A stretch of 64,000 nt of DNA from Vibrio sagamiensis NBRC 104589 (GTDB taxonomy: Bacteria; Pseudomonadota; Gammaproteobacteria; Enterobacterales; Vibrionaceae): positions 62,001-126,000 of the forward strand of contig NZ_BJXJ01000005.1 of NCBI RefSeq assembly GCF_007990935.1. Reading direction: 5' to 3'. This document shows positions 36,918 through 46,627 of this stretch, one piece after another. Numbering within the stretch: position 1 is the first letter of the stretch; the number at the start of each line of letters is the position of its first letter. The position numbers were made by a program, and so were the translations under genes. The notes beneath the pieces were generated by a model. That model made no database searches, had not been told where the DNA came from, and worked only from the letters and a program-made list of their open reading frames with translations.

Positions 36918-38687
36918 TTAACGCCTCTTTTGCATTGCTGTCACCAATGGGTTTTCTAACATGTTGTCCATGTCTGGGAGCATCCTAGTTGCACTTGCAT
37001 CTGTACTGTGACGGAATTTTGCAAGATTGAGCCCAATCCGTAAGATTTTGGGCTTGAAAAGATCAAACTGTTTGAATCGATGCTGATAATCAGGGTTAGC
37101 GTGCATGTAGGCTTTGATTCTTTCTCCAAGTAAGGCGTAGAATTCCACTTCTGAGAAGCCTAATTGAGCAACAAGGGGGGAAATAAAGCGAAGTGTTGTG
37201 ACAAAATGACCCGTTTGTAAATCGTGGATAATGAGATTTTCTGGTAAGCGAACGGTGACTTGTTTGACATTTTCTGCTAGTAAGGACTGTTCTGGATAAT
37301 CGCCCTCGACCAAACGCATGTCACCTTGAAAATCCTTAAGAAGAATTCGTTTGGGACAGGAGTTTTCCATCACTAGAGTGACATTTTGCCCATGAGCAAT
37401 CAATGATACGCCATATTTACAGAGTAAATGGTAATAAGGTATCACCACGGCATCAAACAGCTTGGTTAACCAAGCCTGAATCGAGAGACCAGAATGTTTG
37501 ATGTACTCTGCTATGAGTGAGTTGTCATGATGATCACTCTCCATTAAAGCTGCCATTAAGATAGCATCCTCACCGGGTTTGAGCTTTGAAGTGGTCGATT
37601 CACGCCAGATTACACCTAGTAATTCATGATAACGATAAGGCGCACCTTCTAGATGCTCATAATCGGCTTGGATAGCAAAAGCGGCAGCTGGCTCTTGAAG
37701 AACCTGTGCTCCTTTACTAATTAAAAGCTCATCAGATTTAAAAACGGAATCAATCCAATCTGATGCAGTTGGCCCAGCAAGAATATATCGTCCGGGAATA
37801 CCTCGGTAACAAGAGGTGTTCATAATAGTAAGCGGTAATTTGATGTCGTAGCTATTTGGCCTAGTTATGTTGCTCAATGTACGTAAAGAAAGTTGAGCTA
37901 GGAACTGGTCACCAAATTCACCTAGATAGATAATGTGCTTTTCTGCCAATTCTCGGATAAAAAGCATCGATAGTTTTTGCTTCCATTGCCAAGGGTGTAC
38001 AGGGACAATTGTGTAGTCGTCGCGTTCAACATTGAATGAGGCCAAAATTTGATTCATTTTAGTAAGTTCACATTCATAAACAGATTGTGCGAGTAAATCC
38101 TGCCATTGCAAATTTGATGTGGTCGCTTGTTTTAAAATGGAACGATGAACAGCAACCCAAATAAGTTGAAAAGTCTGGGCTGATTCAGGCGCATACTTTT
38201 TAAGATCATCACTTCCCCAGCCACGTCGCCCTTTGTTGAATGCAAATTTTGGATGGCCATCAAAATAGGTCTGCTGTTGTTCACATGATAAGAAGGCCAA
38301 ATCACGCGCAGTCATGGACTCTTTTTTTTGCATTAATTTGCAATCACTCAGAAGCGTGGCATTAAGATCTTCTAAATGTTCAGCGAATGCGTTGTCTGAC
38401 ATATTAAGCAATGGCTGCAAATCACGCATTAATAATGCTGCTGAGATAGAAGCTTGAGATTCTACCGAAGAGTATCGAGTGATACTTCGCGGCTTAATCA
38501 TCACTTGCCCCCAAATATTCCTCGTGCCTTGAAAAGTGTATTCGGTTTTGTCATTGAGTTTTAGAACATAACCGTCATTGCTCGGCTGTAAAACAAAGGC
38601 TTGTTCATAAGCAAATTCACTGATGATTTTGGCCGCGAGTTTGTGGTTGGCAACCTCCCAATATTTTTGAATTGCGTTTTGTTCCAT
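36918..38687 (-). CDS. iucC: Aerobactin synthase IucC (NIS synthetase)
   Basis: About 589 residues, NRPS-independent siderophore synthetase. It joins the second N6-acetyl-N6-hydroxylysine to the citrate intermediate. The ATP-binding motif GHPKFAFNKGRRGWG (about residues 145-160) and VPVHPWQWKQ, SLRTLSNIT and DIKLPLTIMNTS blocks are typical of the IucA/IucC family. The start at 38687 is chosen because AAGGAG is eight bases upstream; the ATG at 38693 would be too close to it. It overlaps iucB in TAATG, so translation is coupled. Confidence 0.94.
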   Translation of the reverse strand: MEQNAIQKYWEVANHKLAAKIISEFAYEQAFVLQPSNDGYVLKLNDKTEYTFQGTRNIWGQVMIKPRSITRYSSVESQASISAALLMRDLQPLLNMSDNAFAEHLEDLNATLLSDCKLMQKKESMTARDLAFLSCEQQQTYFDGHPKFAFNKGRRGWGSDDLKKYAPESAQTFQLIWVAVHRSILKQATTSNLQWQDLLAQSVYECELTKMNQILASFNVERDDYTIVPVHPWQWKQKLSMLFIRELAEKHIIYLGEFGDQFLAQLSLRTLSNITRPNSYDIKLPLTIMNTSCYRGIPGRYILAGPTASDWIDSVFKSDELLISKGAQVLQEPAAAFAIQADYEHLEGAPYRYHELLGVIWRESTTSKLKPGEDAILMAALMESDHHDNSLIAEYIKHSGLSIQAWLTKLFDAVVIPYYHLLCKYGVSLIAHGQNVTLVMENSCPKRILLKDFQGDMRLVEGDYPEQSLLAENVKQVTVRLPENLIIHDLQTGHFVTTLRFISPLVAQLGFSEVEFYALLGERIKAYMHANPDYQHRFKQFDLFKPKILRIGLNLAKFRHSTDASATRMLPDMDNMLENPLVTAMQKRR

Positions 38688-39598
38688 TACCATTGCTCCT
38701 TAAAAAAGCGATCACGGTTTTGCATTAACAAAGCTGAACGTTTGTGAGGGAAATTAAATTCAAATTGCTTTTCAAAACCCATCGGTAGAATCCGATTGAA
38801 TAATCGTTGGTTGTCCGATCTTGGCTCTAAAACAATGCGTTGGGTTCGTACATCATCAATAAAGATGTAGTGACTAATGGCTTTGATCCAAGCGTTGAAA
38901 TAATCCGGACCTCGGAATGTTTGCTCGCCAACTAAAAGGTGAATCCCACGGTCAAAATCTTGAACGTCAAAATATGGGCTGAGTCTGTCCTCTGCCACCC
39001 AGTAAACTTCAATATAGCCAAAAGGTTGGCCGTTAAACTCACCAATCAGAGGAATAATATGATCATCAGCTAAGCGTTCTAAAAGGAATGCTAACAGTTG
39101 GTCTTCACTCCAAGCTTGCTCCCAAAACTCAGCGACCCTTGGATCGTTCATCCAGCGAGTAAATATGGTCAAATCTTTTTCTGTATCGATAAGTCTGAAA
39201 CTGACTTCCGCTTGAACTTTACTATCGAAGCGTTTATAGACGCACCCTTGAGGCATTGGCGGTCGTAAAGGGTGATGTCGGTAGCGGCTGTCGGACTGAA
39301 CTAAATACTTTGGGAATTGAGTCGATACCTTATGCTTATGCCAAAAAAGAGGCATTTGATAAAAGGCGTAACGGTTCAGTTTGACTCCAGCGATCGGTAA
39401 GCGAGAAGTTAAACATTCCACAAGAGCATGATCAGTATTTTGTATATTGAGTGCCTCAAGTTGTGGTTGCTGTTCAAAAAGCAGGTCAAGTTCTTCAAAG
39501 CAGGTTTGCCATATTGTAGGGTGGTCAAAATCACCTAGTTGTACCGTAAATGAAATACTGTTTTTACCATCAAAAATTAAGGTTTTGTAATTATCCAT
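38687..39598 (-). CDS. iucB: N6-hydroxylysine O-acetyltransferase IucB
   Basis: About 303 residues with a C-terminal GNAT domain (RLIDTEKDLTIFTRWMNDPRVAEFWEQ, EFNGQPFGYIEVYW, RIVLEPRSDNQRLFNRILPMGFEK). It acetylates N6-hydroxylysine with acetyl-CoA. The ATG at 39598 sits behind a strong TAAGGAG and overlaps the iucA stop by eight bases; the longer frame to 39640 is unsupported. The N-terminal 130 residues are the family's usual extra domain. Confidence 0.94.
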   Translation of the reverse strand: MDNYKTLIFDGKNSISFTVQLGDFDHPTIWQTCFEELDLLFEQQPQLEALNIQNTDHALVECLTSRLPIAGVKLNRYAFYQMPLFWHKHKVSTQFPKYLVQSDSRYRHHPLRPPMPQGCVYKRFDSKVQAEVSFRLIDTEKDLTIFTRWMNDPRVAEFWEQAWSEDQLLAFLLERLADDHIIPLIGEFNGQPFGYIEVYWVAEDRLSPYFDVQDFDRGIHLLVGEQTFRGPDYFNAWIKAISHYIFIDDVRTQRIVLEPRSDNQRLFNRILPMGFEKQFEFNFPHKRSALLMQNRDRFFKEQW

Positions 39599-41384
39599 GA
39601 GCGATCTCCTTAATATTGATAAGTGGATTGGGTAAATCAAAGTAGATTACCGCTGGGTCAGGAATGGAGTTCTCGTTAAAGTTGGCTAAATAACAGTAGA
39701 AATTACCTTTACAACATAAAGCATCACTTGAAAGTACATACCTCAAACAACGATCATCCTTGACTCCCGAGTTAAGTAACGCGTTGAGTTTGGCGTGAAG
39801 CTGCCTAATTAATTGTGATTCAGTGATACTCAGACTACTGGATATGGCAGAGATAACATTGAATGTTGAGTTAATGATGAGGTAGTAAGCAAAATATCGT
39901 TTCACCTTATCAAAATTCCAGTAGTTTTCTAGCGCTTGTTTATCATCACCTAATTCGTGGCTAAATAATTGGAAAGCAAGATCGGTATAGCCCGTTCCTT
40001 GGCAATCTCTGTAGTACATACCCACAGGAAAGCCTTGTTCTAGCTGCATGACAATATTTTGCTGGTGGGCGAGAAATACAATCCCGAAGTTTGCTTGTAA
40101 ATGGAAAAGAGGAACAACCGCGTGAGTACAGTAAGCGTCAAACCAGCGTTGAGCTGCGTCAATATCGGAAAGGTTATTTTCTTTAGCGTAGTGACGAATT
40201 CTGTGTGCGACTAAACTGGATTTTTCGTATGGGTTTTGTTGCGTTAACGTCGCTAAAACGACGGCTTCTTGCTGAGGTTTTTCTGCTAAAGGATTGTCTC
40301 TAAATGCCACAAGACTCGCATCTATGATTTGATTGTTTTGGTCTTTTAACCCCATGTAAGCTGGCTCTTGCATCAGTTGAAACCCGAAGCCATCGCCAAG
40401 TTCATTAGCTAGCTTTTGTTGTTGGAAGAGATCATTTAAGCGAGTCCCCCTCACTACTTCTTTTAATGAAAGGTTACGAATAGAATTTGTTAACTTAACA
40501 CTTAAGGAAAACTTCAACATGTAGGGCAACGTTGGTGCATACAGAGAGCGAGTAGAAGAGGTCGGGTACCATATCGTACCAATTTGACCAAGGCTCACAA
40601 TTTCTCTTGAATTAATGTAATGCTCAATCGATGGATTGTCTTGCATTACTTGCCATTGCCATGGATGAACAGGTAATAATGTTTTTCCATCAAGAGCTGC
40701 ATTATCGAGTGCCTGTTTTAATGTTGAATCATGGATAACCAGTTGTTTTATTCTCTGAGCAAATGGGACGCCTGCAGAGCTGCCGGTGGCAAGCAATTGC
40801 TGACTAACCTCTAACCAGTGCAACTGAAATTGGCCACCGAGTTCTGGGGAATAAAATTTAGCGTCTTGCGCTGTAAATTGTTCACGACTTTTCGGTGCAG
40901 GGTGGAATGAGTGGCCAATTAATAACCCTTGTTCTGCCGTTTTGAAATCGAGTTCATCAGTAAATAATTGCGTTTGATATGGAGAATATTCAATAGCTTG
41001 AGTGGTATTGTAATGGCTTTCAAGTACCCGTTTGACGAAAATGTCCTTTTGCTCATCACTAATATGTCCGACAAATAGGGGATCTGAAGCAACATGTTCA
41101 ATGATTTGCTGAGCGGAAAGAAGAGTCACATTATCTTCTGTGATCAGACGTGCAGGTAAGTAATAGTCATGCCCTCCAAGCTCTGAATAATAGCATAGGC
41201 AAATTTCTATTGTGCCTCGATCAAATAAAGGAAGTTGGAAAAAGTAAGCATCATCGCGCGCTTCAATTTGTATAGATTGATTTTCTCGGGCTAGGGAATT
41301 AAGAAAACAAGCAAGGGCAGGATCCCTAGAAGGAACTTGATGGCTTGTTTTCTCGTGGTTAAGCCTATCGTTGGTACGATTCAT
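39591..41384 (-). CDS. iucA: Aerobactin synthetase IucA (NIS synthetase)
   Basis: A 597-residue NIS synthetase, first gene of iucABCD-iutA. It condenses citrate with one N6-acetyl-N6-hydroxylysine. Family blocks: GHSFHPAPKSREQF (ATP binding, about 160), LLPVHPWQWQV, SSTRSLYAPTLPYMLKFSLSVKLTNSIRN (split over 300-330) and YRDCQGTGY. A candidate Fur box lies 40 bases upstream, consistent with iron repression. The ribosome site is not strong. Confidence 0.95.
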   Translation of the reverse strand: MNRTNDRLNHEKTSHQVPSRDPALACFLNSLARENQSIQIEARDDAYFFQLPLFDRGTIEICLCYYSELGGHDYYLPARLITEDNVTLLSAQQIIEHVASDPLFVGHISDEQKDIFVKRVLESHYNTTQAIEYSPYQTQLFTDELDFKTAEQGLLIGHSFHPAPKSREQFTAQDAKFYSPELGGQFQLHWLEVSQQLLATGSSAGVPFAQRIKQLVIHDSTLKQALDNAALDGKTLLPVHPWQWQVMQDNPSIEHYINSREIVSLGQIGTIWYPTSSTRSLYAPTLPYMLKFSLSVKLTNSIRNLSLKEVVRGTRLNDLFQQQKLANELGDGFGFQLMQEPAYMGLKDQNNQIIDASLVAFRDNPLAEKPQQEAVVLATLTQQNPYEKSSLVAHRIRHYAKENNLSDIDAAQRWFDAYCTHAVVPLFHLQANFGIVFLAHQQNIVMQLEQGFPVGMYYRDCQGTGYTDLAFQLFSHELGDDKQALENYWNFDKVKRYFAYYLIINSTFNVISAISSSLSITESQLIRQLHAKLNALLNSGVKDDRCLRYVLSSDALCCKGNFYCYLANFNENSIPDPAVIYFDLPNPLINIKEIAHG

Positions 41385-41423
41385 TATAATAACTCTAATT
41401 CAGTTGATGATAGTAATAAACAT

Positions 41424-41442
41424 GACAATAGTAATCATTATC
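41424..41442. promoter_or_regulatory. Fur box upstream of iucA
   Basis: GACAATAGTAATCATTATC matches the 19-bp consensus GATAATGATAATCATTATC at 16 positions. It lies in the 163-base gap between fhuB-type and iucA genes, placed to repress the aerobactin promoter when iron is plentiful. Confidence 0.8.
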
Positions 41443-41547
41443 ATTAACATATTCAATAGCTTTATTACTTAAAGTGCATGTTTTTATTGTACTTTATCAT
41501 CAAAATGAATGTGGTTTTTTAATCGCAAAAAAAATGAGTATAGAAAA

Positions 41548-43548
41548 TTAATGCCTCATCAGGTAAAGGAAGTAGCTTCCACCAATGAGTGAAGCCAATA
41601 AGCCTGCAGGGAACTGCCATGGAAACCAAACCACTCTGCCTGCCCAGTCTGCCAAAACCATAATGATGGCACCGAGTAAAGCTGCCGTTAGCATCTGTGG
41701 TAAGGCTCGATATTGATGGAGAGAACGTGCCATATGTGGTGCGAGTAAGCCGATAAAACTTAACGGGCCTATAACAATGGTACACAGTGTAGTGAGCAAG
41801 GCGACAAGCAATAATAATATTAAGCGAACCGCAGCGGTATTTACGCCAATACTGTAAGCCATAGTGTCACCTAGGCCGATGAGATCTGCCCATCGATGCA
41901 GTAATAACGCAGTCATTCCTAATATTGATACTCCCCCCAGTAATAGCAAAACGTCGTTGTAATCTGCCAGGTAAGTCGAACCGGATAACCAAGTCAATAG
42001 GGCGGTGGCGTTATCATGACCAGAGCTCATTGCAATCCTAAGCAATGCATCAAGCCCGGCACTCAAAGCAATACCAATTAGTAATGTTTGAGTCGGCGAA
42101 AATTGACTTTTCCTGCCCAGTAACCACACGAGTGCGGTGACTAAGAGTGCGCCCAAAGTACCAAGCAACATTTGTTGTTCTCTCTGAACTACGCCAGCAA
42201 GGGTCGTCCCTAAGACTAAAGCTAATGCCGCGCCAGAGCTTATCCCTAAGACTTCAGGACTGGCCATAGGATTATTGGAGATACGTTGGATCAAGCTGCC
42301 AGCAAAGGCCAATCCTATTCCAGCAAATAGTGCTACAAATACCCGTGGCGCTCGTAGCTCAAATAATTTTTGGCTTAAAATGAAGCTCCAGCCTGTCTGG
42401 TTTTTGCCAATAACGAGTGCCAAAAAACACACCAAAACGAGGCTTAGCAGCAGTGCTATTAACGTACCTCTTGGAGCGTGAGACTGATAACCAGTGGTTG
42501 GTTCATTGCGGGCTTTAAATTCTGCTTGTAATGGCGTTTTGTGTAGTAACCATAATAGAAAAGGCGCGCCAATCAGAGCTGTCATAGCACCAGTGGGTAA
42601 GAGTTCCCCCCCAATGCCTGAAAAAGGCTGAATAACGAGATCGACCATTAAGAGGAGGCCACTACCAATCAAACCACTAGCAATAATCTGTTTTCCGAGT
42701 GGTCTTATTCCCATTATTTTCGCAATAGCAGGCGCGACAATACCGACAAACCCAATAAGGCCAACTTCGCTAACCACCGCCGCACTGATAAAAATAGCCA
42801 GTGACAAACACAGTAGTTTGATATGTTTTATATTTATTCCTAGCGACAAGGCGACATTATCACCAAATTGTAAAGCGGATAGAGGACGTTGAAACAGTAA
42901 CAATAACGACGTAGGAATGACGATGAGAGGGAGTAGGGTTTGAGCGCCAGTCCAGCCATTTTGATTTAAAACTCCCGCTCCCCAAACAAAAATGCTACTA
43001 AGTTTTTGATCATTTATCATTAAGAGCATGGTGGTGATAGAGCCTAAAAATAAACTGACAACCATGCCTGAAAGTACCATATGTAATGGTGAATAACCTC
43101 GTGTTGAACTGAGGATAAAAACTAATCCAGTTGCTAGGCAGCCACCGATAAAAGCGGTGACAAAGGAAGGAACAGCAAATTGAATCGGAACCATCAAAAT
43201 ACCTATCACTATTCCAAGCTCTGCACCTGAAGCGACCCCCAATGTGGTTGGAGAGGCGATAGGGTTACGTAAGACAAATTGCATCACACAGCCCGACACG
43301 GCTAGGGCAAATCCACACATTAGCGCCATAGAAAGGCGAGGTAGATAAGTTAATTGTGTTATCAGATGCTGGTAATTCTCAGGGTCAAAATGAAACACAG
43401 TCTGCCAGAGTAAATCAATGCCTTGCGAATAAGGTGCAGTAAGGTGCAGTAATCCACCTAAACTTAAAATAAAAAGAAGAGTTAAAGCAAGGGCTTTCAA
43501 TGGCCATTGTTTTGATGAAGCAGGTATGTAAACAGTGCGGGTATTCAT
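41548..43548 (-). CDS. Ferric-aerobactin ABC permease, FhuB type (fused double FecCD)
   Basis: A 666-residue inner-membrane protein consisting of two tandem FecCD/BtuC permease halves (about 1-330 and 345-666), the FhuB plan with some 20 transmembrane helices. Each half holds the expected block: GCVMQFVLRNPIASPTTLGVASGAELG and GSLIQRISNNPMASPEVLGISSGAALA (each given across its span), and the EVGLIGFVGIVAPAIAK and IGPLSFIGLLAPHMAR loops that contact the ATPase. It overlaps the binding-protein gene start by one base. Equivalent genes in V. mimicus are called matB (hatB in G. hollisae). Confidence 0.92.
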   Translation of the reverse strand: MNTRTVYIPASSKQWPLKALALTLLFILSLGGLLHLTAPYSQGIDLLWQTVFHFDPENYQHLITQLTYLPRLSMALMCGFALAVSGCVMQFVLRNPIASPTTLGVASGAELGIVIGILMVPIQFAVPSFVTAFIGGCLATGLVFILSSTRGYSPLHMVLSGMVVSLFLGSITTMLLMINDQKLSSIFVWGAGVLNQNGWTGAQTLLPLIVIPTSLLLLFQRPLSALQFGDNVALSLGINIKHIKLLCLSLAIFISAAVVSEVGLIGFVGIVAPAIAKIMGIRPLGKQIIASGLIGSGLLLMVDLVIQPFSGIGGELLPTGAMTALIGAPFLLWLLHKTPLQAEFKARNEPTTGYQSHAPRGTLIALLLSLVLVCFLALVIGKNQTGWSFILSQKLFELRAPRVFVALFAGIGLAFAGSLIQRISNNPMASPEVLGISSGAALALVLGTTLAGVVQREQQMLLGTLGALLVTALVWLLGRKSQFSPTQTLLIGIALSAGLDALLRIAMSSGHDNATALLTWLSGSTYLADYNDVLLLLGGVSILGMTALLLHRWADLIGLGDTMAYSIGVNTAAVRLILLLLVALLTTLCTIVIGPLSFIGLLAPHMARSLHQYRALPQMLTAALLGAIIMVLADWAGRVVWFPWQFPAGLLASLIGGSYFLYLMRH

Positions 43549-44453
43549 TATTTTTTTGTCAATTGTTGTGTAAGGTGATCACTCAAGCGTTGTGCGGTAA
43601 GTAATCCACCAAATGTCCATATTGCAGGCAGTTCATGGACTGACTTTGTTCGTGTGAAAGCCATAGCTTGCCAAAGTGGTGAGAGTGAAAGTCTGTCACG
43701 TTGTTGTTGAGTGAGTGGACCAAATAGTGTGACGATAGCCTGCTGATGCTCCGCAACTTTTTCAGTTCCAACGGTGGTAAATCCCCATAAATTAGTCTCA
43801 TCTTGCCAATCATTGCTTAACCCCATCGATGTGATGGTAGCATCAACTAAAGAGCCCTGACCGTGAATGCGTAGCGTTTTATCATTCACAAAACGTACAA
43901 ATAAAAGAGGCGAGTTAGTAACATTGACAGAACGTATTTGTTCTCCATTTTGTTTTAATTTCAGCCTTGTTTGCTCAATTAATTTTTGAGCTTGTTGCTC
44001 TTTATTGAACAAGACACCCAGGGAGCGAGTGATCTCTATTGCTGTGTCTAAGGGGCGCTTTTTGTCGTTGTAAAGACTATAAACCAGCACAGGGGCTATT
44101 TTGCTCAAAGGTTTAAAAGCCGCTGCCATGTGCTGGCTCATCAGAATAACATCAGGGTTTGTCTCGGCAAGCAGTTCAAGGTTAGGCTCACGACGAGAGC
44201 CTAAATCGATGACGTTAGCGCCTAAATGTGGCTTAACAACCCATTGTTGGTAGCCTTTTGCGTCCGCAACACCTTGTAGTTCAATGCCCAAACTTAAAAC
44301 GGTTTCTGCTAATGCCCAATCGAGAACGAGTACTTTTTTGGGTGTATTTTTAAAAGTAGCAGTGCCCATTTCATGTTGGATTTTTAGAGCGAAGCTGTTG
44401 AAAGTACAGGCCAATAGGATGAAAAATGCAATAAGACTTTTTTTCACAATCAA
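43548..44453 (-). CDS. Ferric-siderophore periplasmic binding protein, FhuD type
   Basis: A 301-residue class III substrate-binding protein with a signal peptide (about 1-22). The TroA/FhuD domain shows VLVLDWALAETVLSLGIELQGVAD near the N-terminus, PDVILMSQHM, and LWGFTTVGTEKV; the long central helix is present. It should deliver ferric aerobactin from IutA to the permease. It follows fhuC-type by 13 bases and overlaps the permease gene, forming a C-D-B operon like matCDB. Confidence 0.92.
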   Translation of the reverse strand: MIVKKSLIAFFILLACTFNSFALKIQHEMGTATFKNTPKKVLVLDWALAETVLSLGIELQGVADAKGYQQWVVKPHLGANVIDLGSRREPNLELLAETNPDVILMSQHMAAAFKPLSKIAPVLVYSLYNDKKRPLDTAIEITRSLGVLFNKEQQAQKLIEQTRLKLKQNGEQIRSVNVTNSPLLFVRFVNDKTLRIHGQGSLVDATITSMGLSNDWQDETNLWGFTTVGTEKVAEHQQAIVTLFGPLTQQQRDRLSLSPLWQAMAFTRTKSVHELPAIWTFGGLLTAQRLSDHLTQQLTKK

Positions 44454-44466
44454 TACCTTTTGAACT

Positions 44467-45234
44467 TTAAGCTATGTAGCTAATGGGGTGACCCGTTTGT
44501 GGATGTGTAAATAGAGCGAGTTCCATTCCGTAAATCTTTTGTAAAATTGCGGGTGTCATCAACTCTTGAGGTTTACCTGATGCAATGACTTTTCCTGAAT
44601 GCAAGGCAACCAATTGATCACTGAATTTGGCGGCCATATTAATATCGTGAAGAACCATAATTACAGTTAACCCGATTGACTGATTGAGTTCTCGAATCAA
44701 GCTTAGCAGCTCGTGCTGGTGGGCAACGTCAAGCGCCGAAGTGGGTTCATCAAGTAAAATACATTGGCTTTCTTGGGCGAGTAACATTGCAACCCAAGCT
44801 CTTTGTCTTTCACCACCAGAAAGTGTTGCTACAAACCGATGAGAAAATCGATTGAGTCCAACTCTCTCAATGGCTTGGTCTACGATGGCATAATCTTGTT
44901 TACTGTAACGACCGAAGGCTCCCTTCCACGGGTAACGACCAAAACAAACTAATTCACGAACCGTGACTCCATCAGTAAGAGGTGGATGTTGTGGCAGATA
45001 AGCAACCTGATGAGCAAATTCTAAATGACTAAAGGAGGAAAGAGCCTTTTGATTAAAAGTAATATCACCACTGGAACAGCGGTTTTGTCTGCTCAATAGC
45101 TTAATCAATGTAGATTTTCCGCATCCATTATGTCCGAGTAAAGTGGTCACTTTACCCGCTTTAAAGGTCAGATTCGTTGGAGCAAGAATCGTTTTAGCAT
45201 CAATGACAAATGATGCATCGACCAATTGGTACAT
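44467..45234 (-). CDS. Ferric-siderophore ABC ATPase, FhuC type
   Basis: A 255-residue ATPase: Walker A GHNGCGKST (about 34-42), Q-loop YLPQHPP, signature LSGGERQRAWVAM, Walker B CILLDEPTSALD and switch His in VLHDINMA. It powers the FhuB-type permease. It is the first gene of the minus-strand transporter operon and faces the divergent MFS gene, with a Fur box between them. Confidence 0.94.
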   Translation of the reverse strand: MYQLVDASFVIDAKTILAPTNLTFKAGKVTTLLGHNGCGKSTLIKLLSRQNRCSSGDITFNQKALSSFSHLEFAHQVAYLPQHPPLTDGVTVRELVCFGRYPWKGAFGRYSKQDYAIVDQAIERVGLNRFSHRFVATLSGGERQRAWVAMLLAQESQCILLDEPTSALDVAHQHELLSLIRELNQSIGLTVIMVLHDINMAAKFSDQLVALHSGKVIASGKPQELMTPAILQKIYGMELALFTHPQTGHPISYIA

Positions 45235-45291
45235 ATTCTAATCATCAGTTGAGTAAATGTGTAAAAGAGGATAATGTAAATACAAGCAAAT

Positions 45292-45310
45292 GTAAATGAT
45301 AATGATTTTT
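45292..45310. promoter_or_regulatory. Fur box between fhuC-type and MFS genes
   Basis: GTAAATGATAATGATTTTT matches the 19-bp Fur consensus at 14 positions; GATAATGATT is the core. It lies in the divergent gap and could control both directions. Confidence 0.7.
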
Positions 45311-45419
45311 GTTACTCTTATATTTAATTCTATCATTAAGAATTTATCTAAGCCTAAAATTTGTCACTAATTGTGGCTAATTAATAATGAATACCTTATT
45401 TCTCGTATTAAGATGAAAA

Positions 45420-46625
45420 ATGATGTCCAAAACAATGAACAATAAGTCTCAATTAATTTTGATTGGCCTTGCCGCTGCTCTGATGGGGATCGGTCAGAAT
45501 GGTTTACTCGTCTCACTGCCATTCTTAGTCGAAAAGTCAGCATTTGACTTATCCACGTGGTCCATTCTAATTGCCATTGGTAGTTTTCTTTTTTTGCCAT
45601 CAGCACCTTTTTGGGGGCGATATAGCGATAAATTTGGCCCGAAAAAAGTAGTGATCCAAGCTTTACTGGGTATGGCAGTGAGTTTTACTTTATTATGTCT
45701 TTTTACTTTTCTCAGTACTTATCGTGAAGAGTGGGCGATGGTGTCGCTATTAGGGCTTCTGTTAGCCAGAATTATCTATGGTTGTACTGTAGCTGGAATG
45801 GTGCCAGCTAGCCAGCATTGGGCAATGATATTGTACGGAAAAAATGAACGTTTACAGGCAATAACAACGGTAAGTATTGGTTTAAGTACAGGGCGGTTGG
45901 CTGGGCCTTTATTATCGATTTTAATGTTAAAGTTTTCTCCGTTTGCACCTCTATTTCTCATGATTGCTCTGCCATTCATTGCTCTATTGGGAGCTTTAAT
46001 TTTACCATCACCAACGTCTGAAATAATCCCAAACCAACAAAAAAAACCTCTTCCATGGTGCCCTCCGAAGACATTACAGCCTTTCTTGCTTAGTGGTTTA
46101 TTGCTTTGTGCTGCTATTGCTCTTTTGCAATACAGTTTTTCGCCACTAATTTTTTCTGTTACGCGTTGGTCAACAGAACAGATAAGTGATGCGATTGGTA
46201 TATTGTTAACCATCAGTGCGGGATTAACATTTTCAGCTCAAGTTTTGGTGATTAAGAAGAAAAAACTGTCGACTACTGCCATGTATCGTTATGGCTCAAT
46301 TGCTTTGCTGATTGGTTTTTTGTTATTTTTAATTCCAAGTATTTGGGGTTTTGGTTTTGCAATGGGAATGGCTGCAATAGGGGCGTCGTTACTGGTGCCA
46401 GCTTATACTTCCGCAGCGACAGAAAAATTGAGTGATTCTCCGGGTGCTGTTGCTGGCTACGTATCGATGTCTCATACAATCGGATATGGTTTCGCCTCGT
46501 TACTTGCGTTTAGTGCAACACTTAATCCTCTTTATCCAATTTACTTGTGTATCGTCTTTTCTGTGTGGATTTTTCTTACGGCTTTTTCATTTAGTCAAAA
46601 AAGGCAAGAGTCCATTCGCGAATAG
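45420..46625 (+). CDS. MFS transporter, candidate aerobactin exporter
   Basis: A 401-residue inner-membrane protein with about 12 transmembrane segments. The MFS loop 2-3 motif appears as GRYSDKFGPKKV, and the cytoplasmic middle loop is short. MFS pumps next to NIS siderophore genes often export the siderophore (for example PvsC for vibrioferrin), and its position opposite the ferric-aerobactin importer with a shared Fur box supports that here; the substrate is inference. Two adjacent ATGs exist at the start and no strong ribosome site is seen. Confidence 0.82.
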   Translation: MMSKTMNNKSQLILIGLAAALMGIGQNGLLVSLPFLVEKSAFDLSTWSILIAIGSFLFLPSAPFWGRYSDKFGPKKVVIQALLGMAVSFTLLCLFTFLSTYREEWAMVSLLGLLLARIIYGCTVAGMVPASQHWAMILYGKNERLQAITTVSIGLSTGRLAGPLLSILMLKFSPFAPLFLMIALPFIALLGALILPSPTSEIIPNQQKKPLPWCPPKTLQPFLLSGLLLCAAIALLQYSFSPLIFSVTRWSTEQISDAIGILLTISAGLTFSAQVLVIKKKKLSTTAMYRYGSIALLIGFLLFLIPSIWGFGFAMGMAAIGASLLVPAYTSAATEKLSDSPGAVAGYVSMSHTIGYGFASLLAFSATLNPLYPIYLCIVFSVWIFLTAFSFSQKRQESIRE

Positions 46626-46627
46626 TC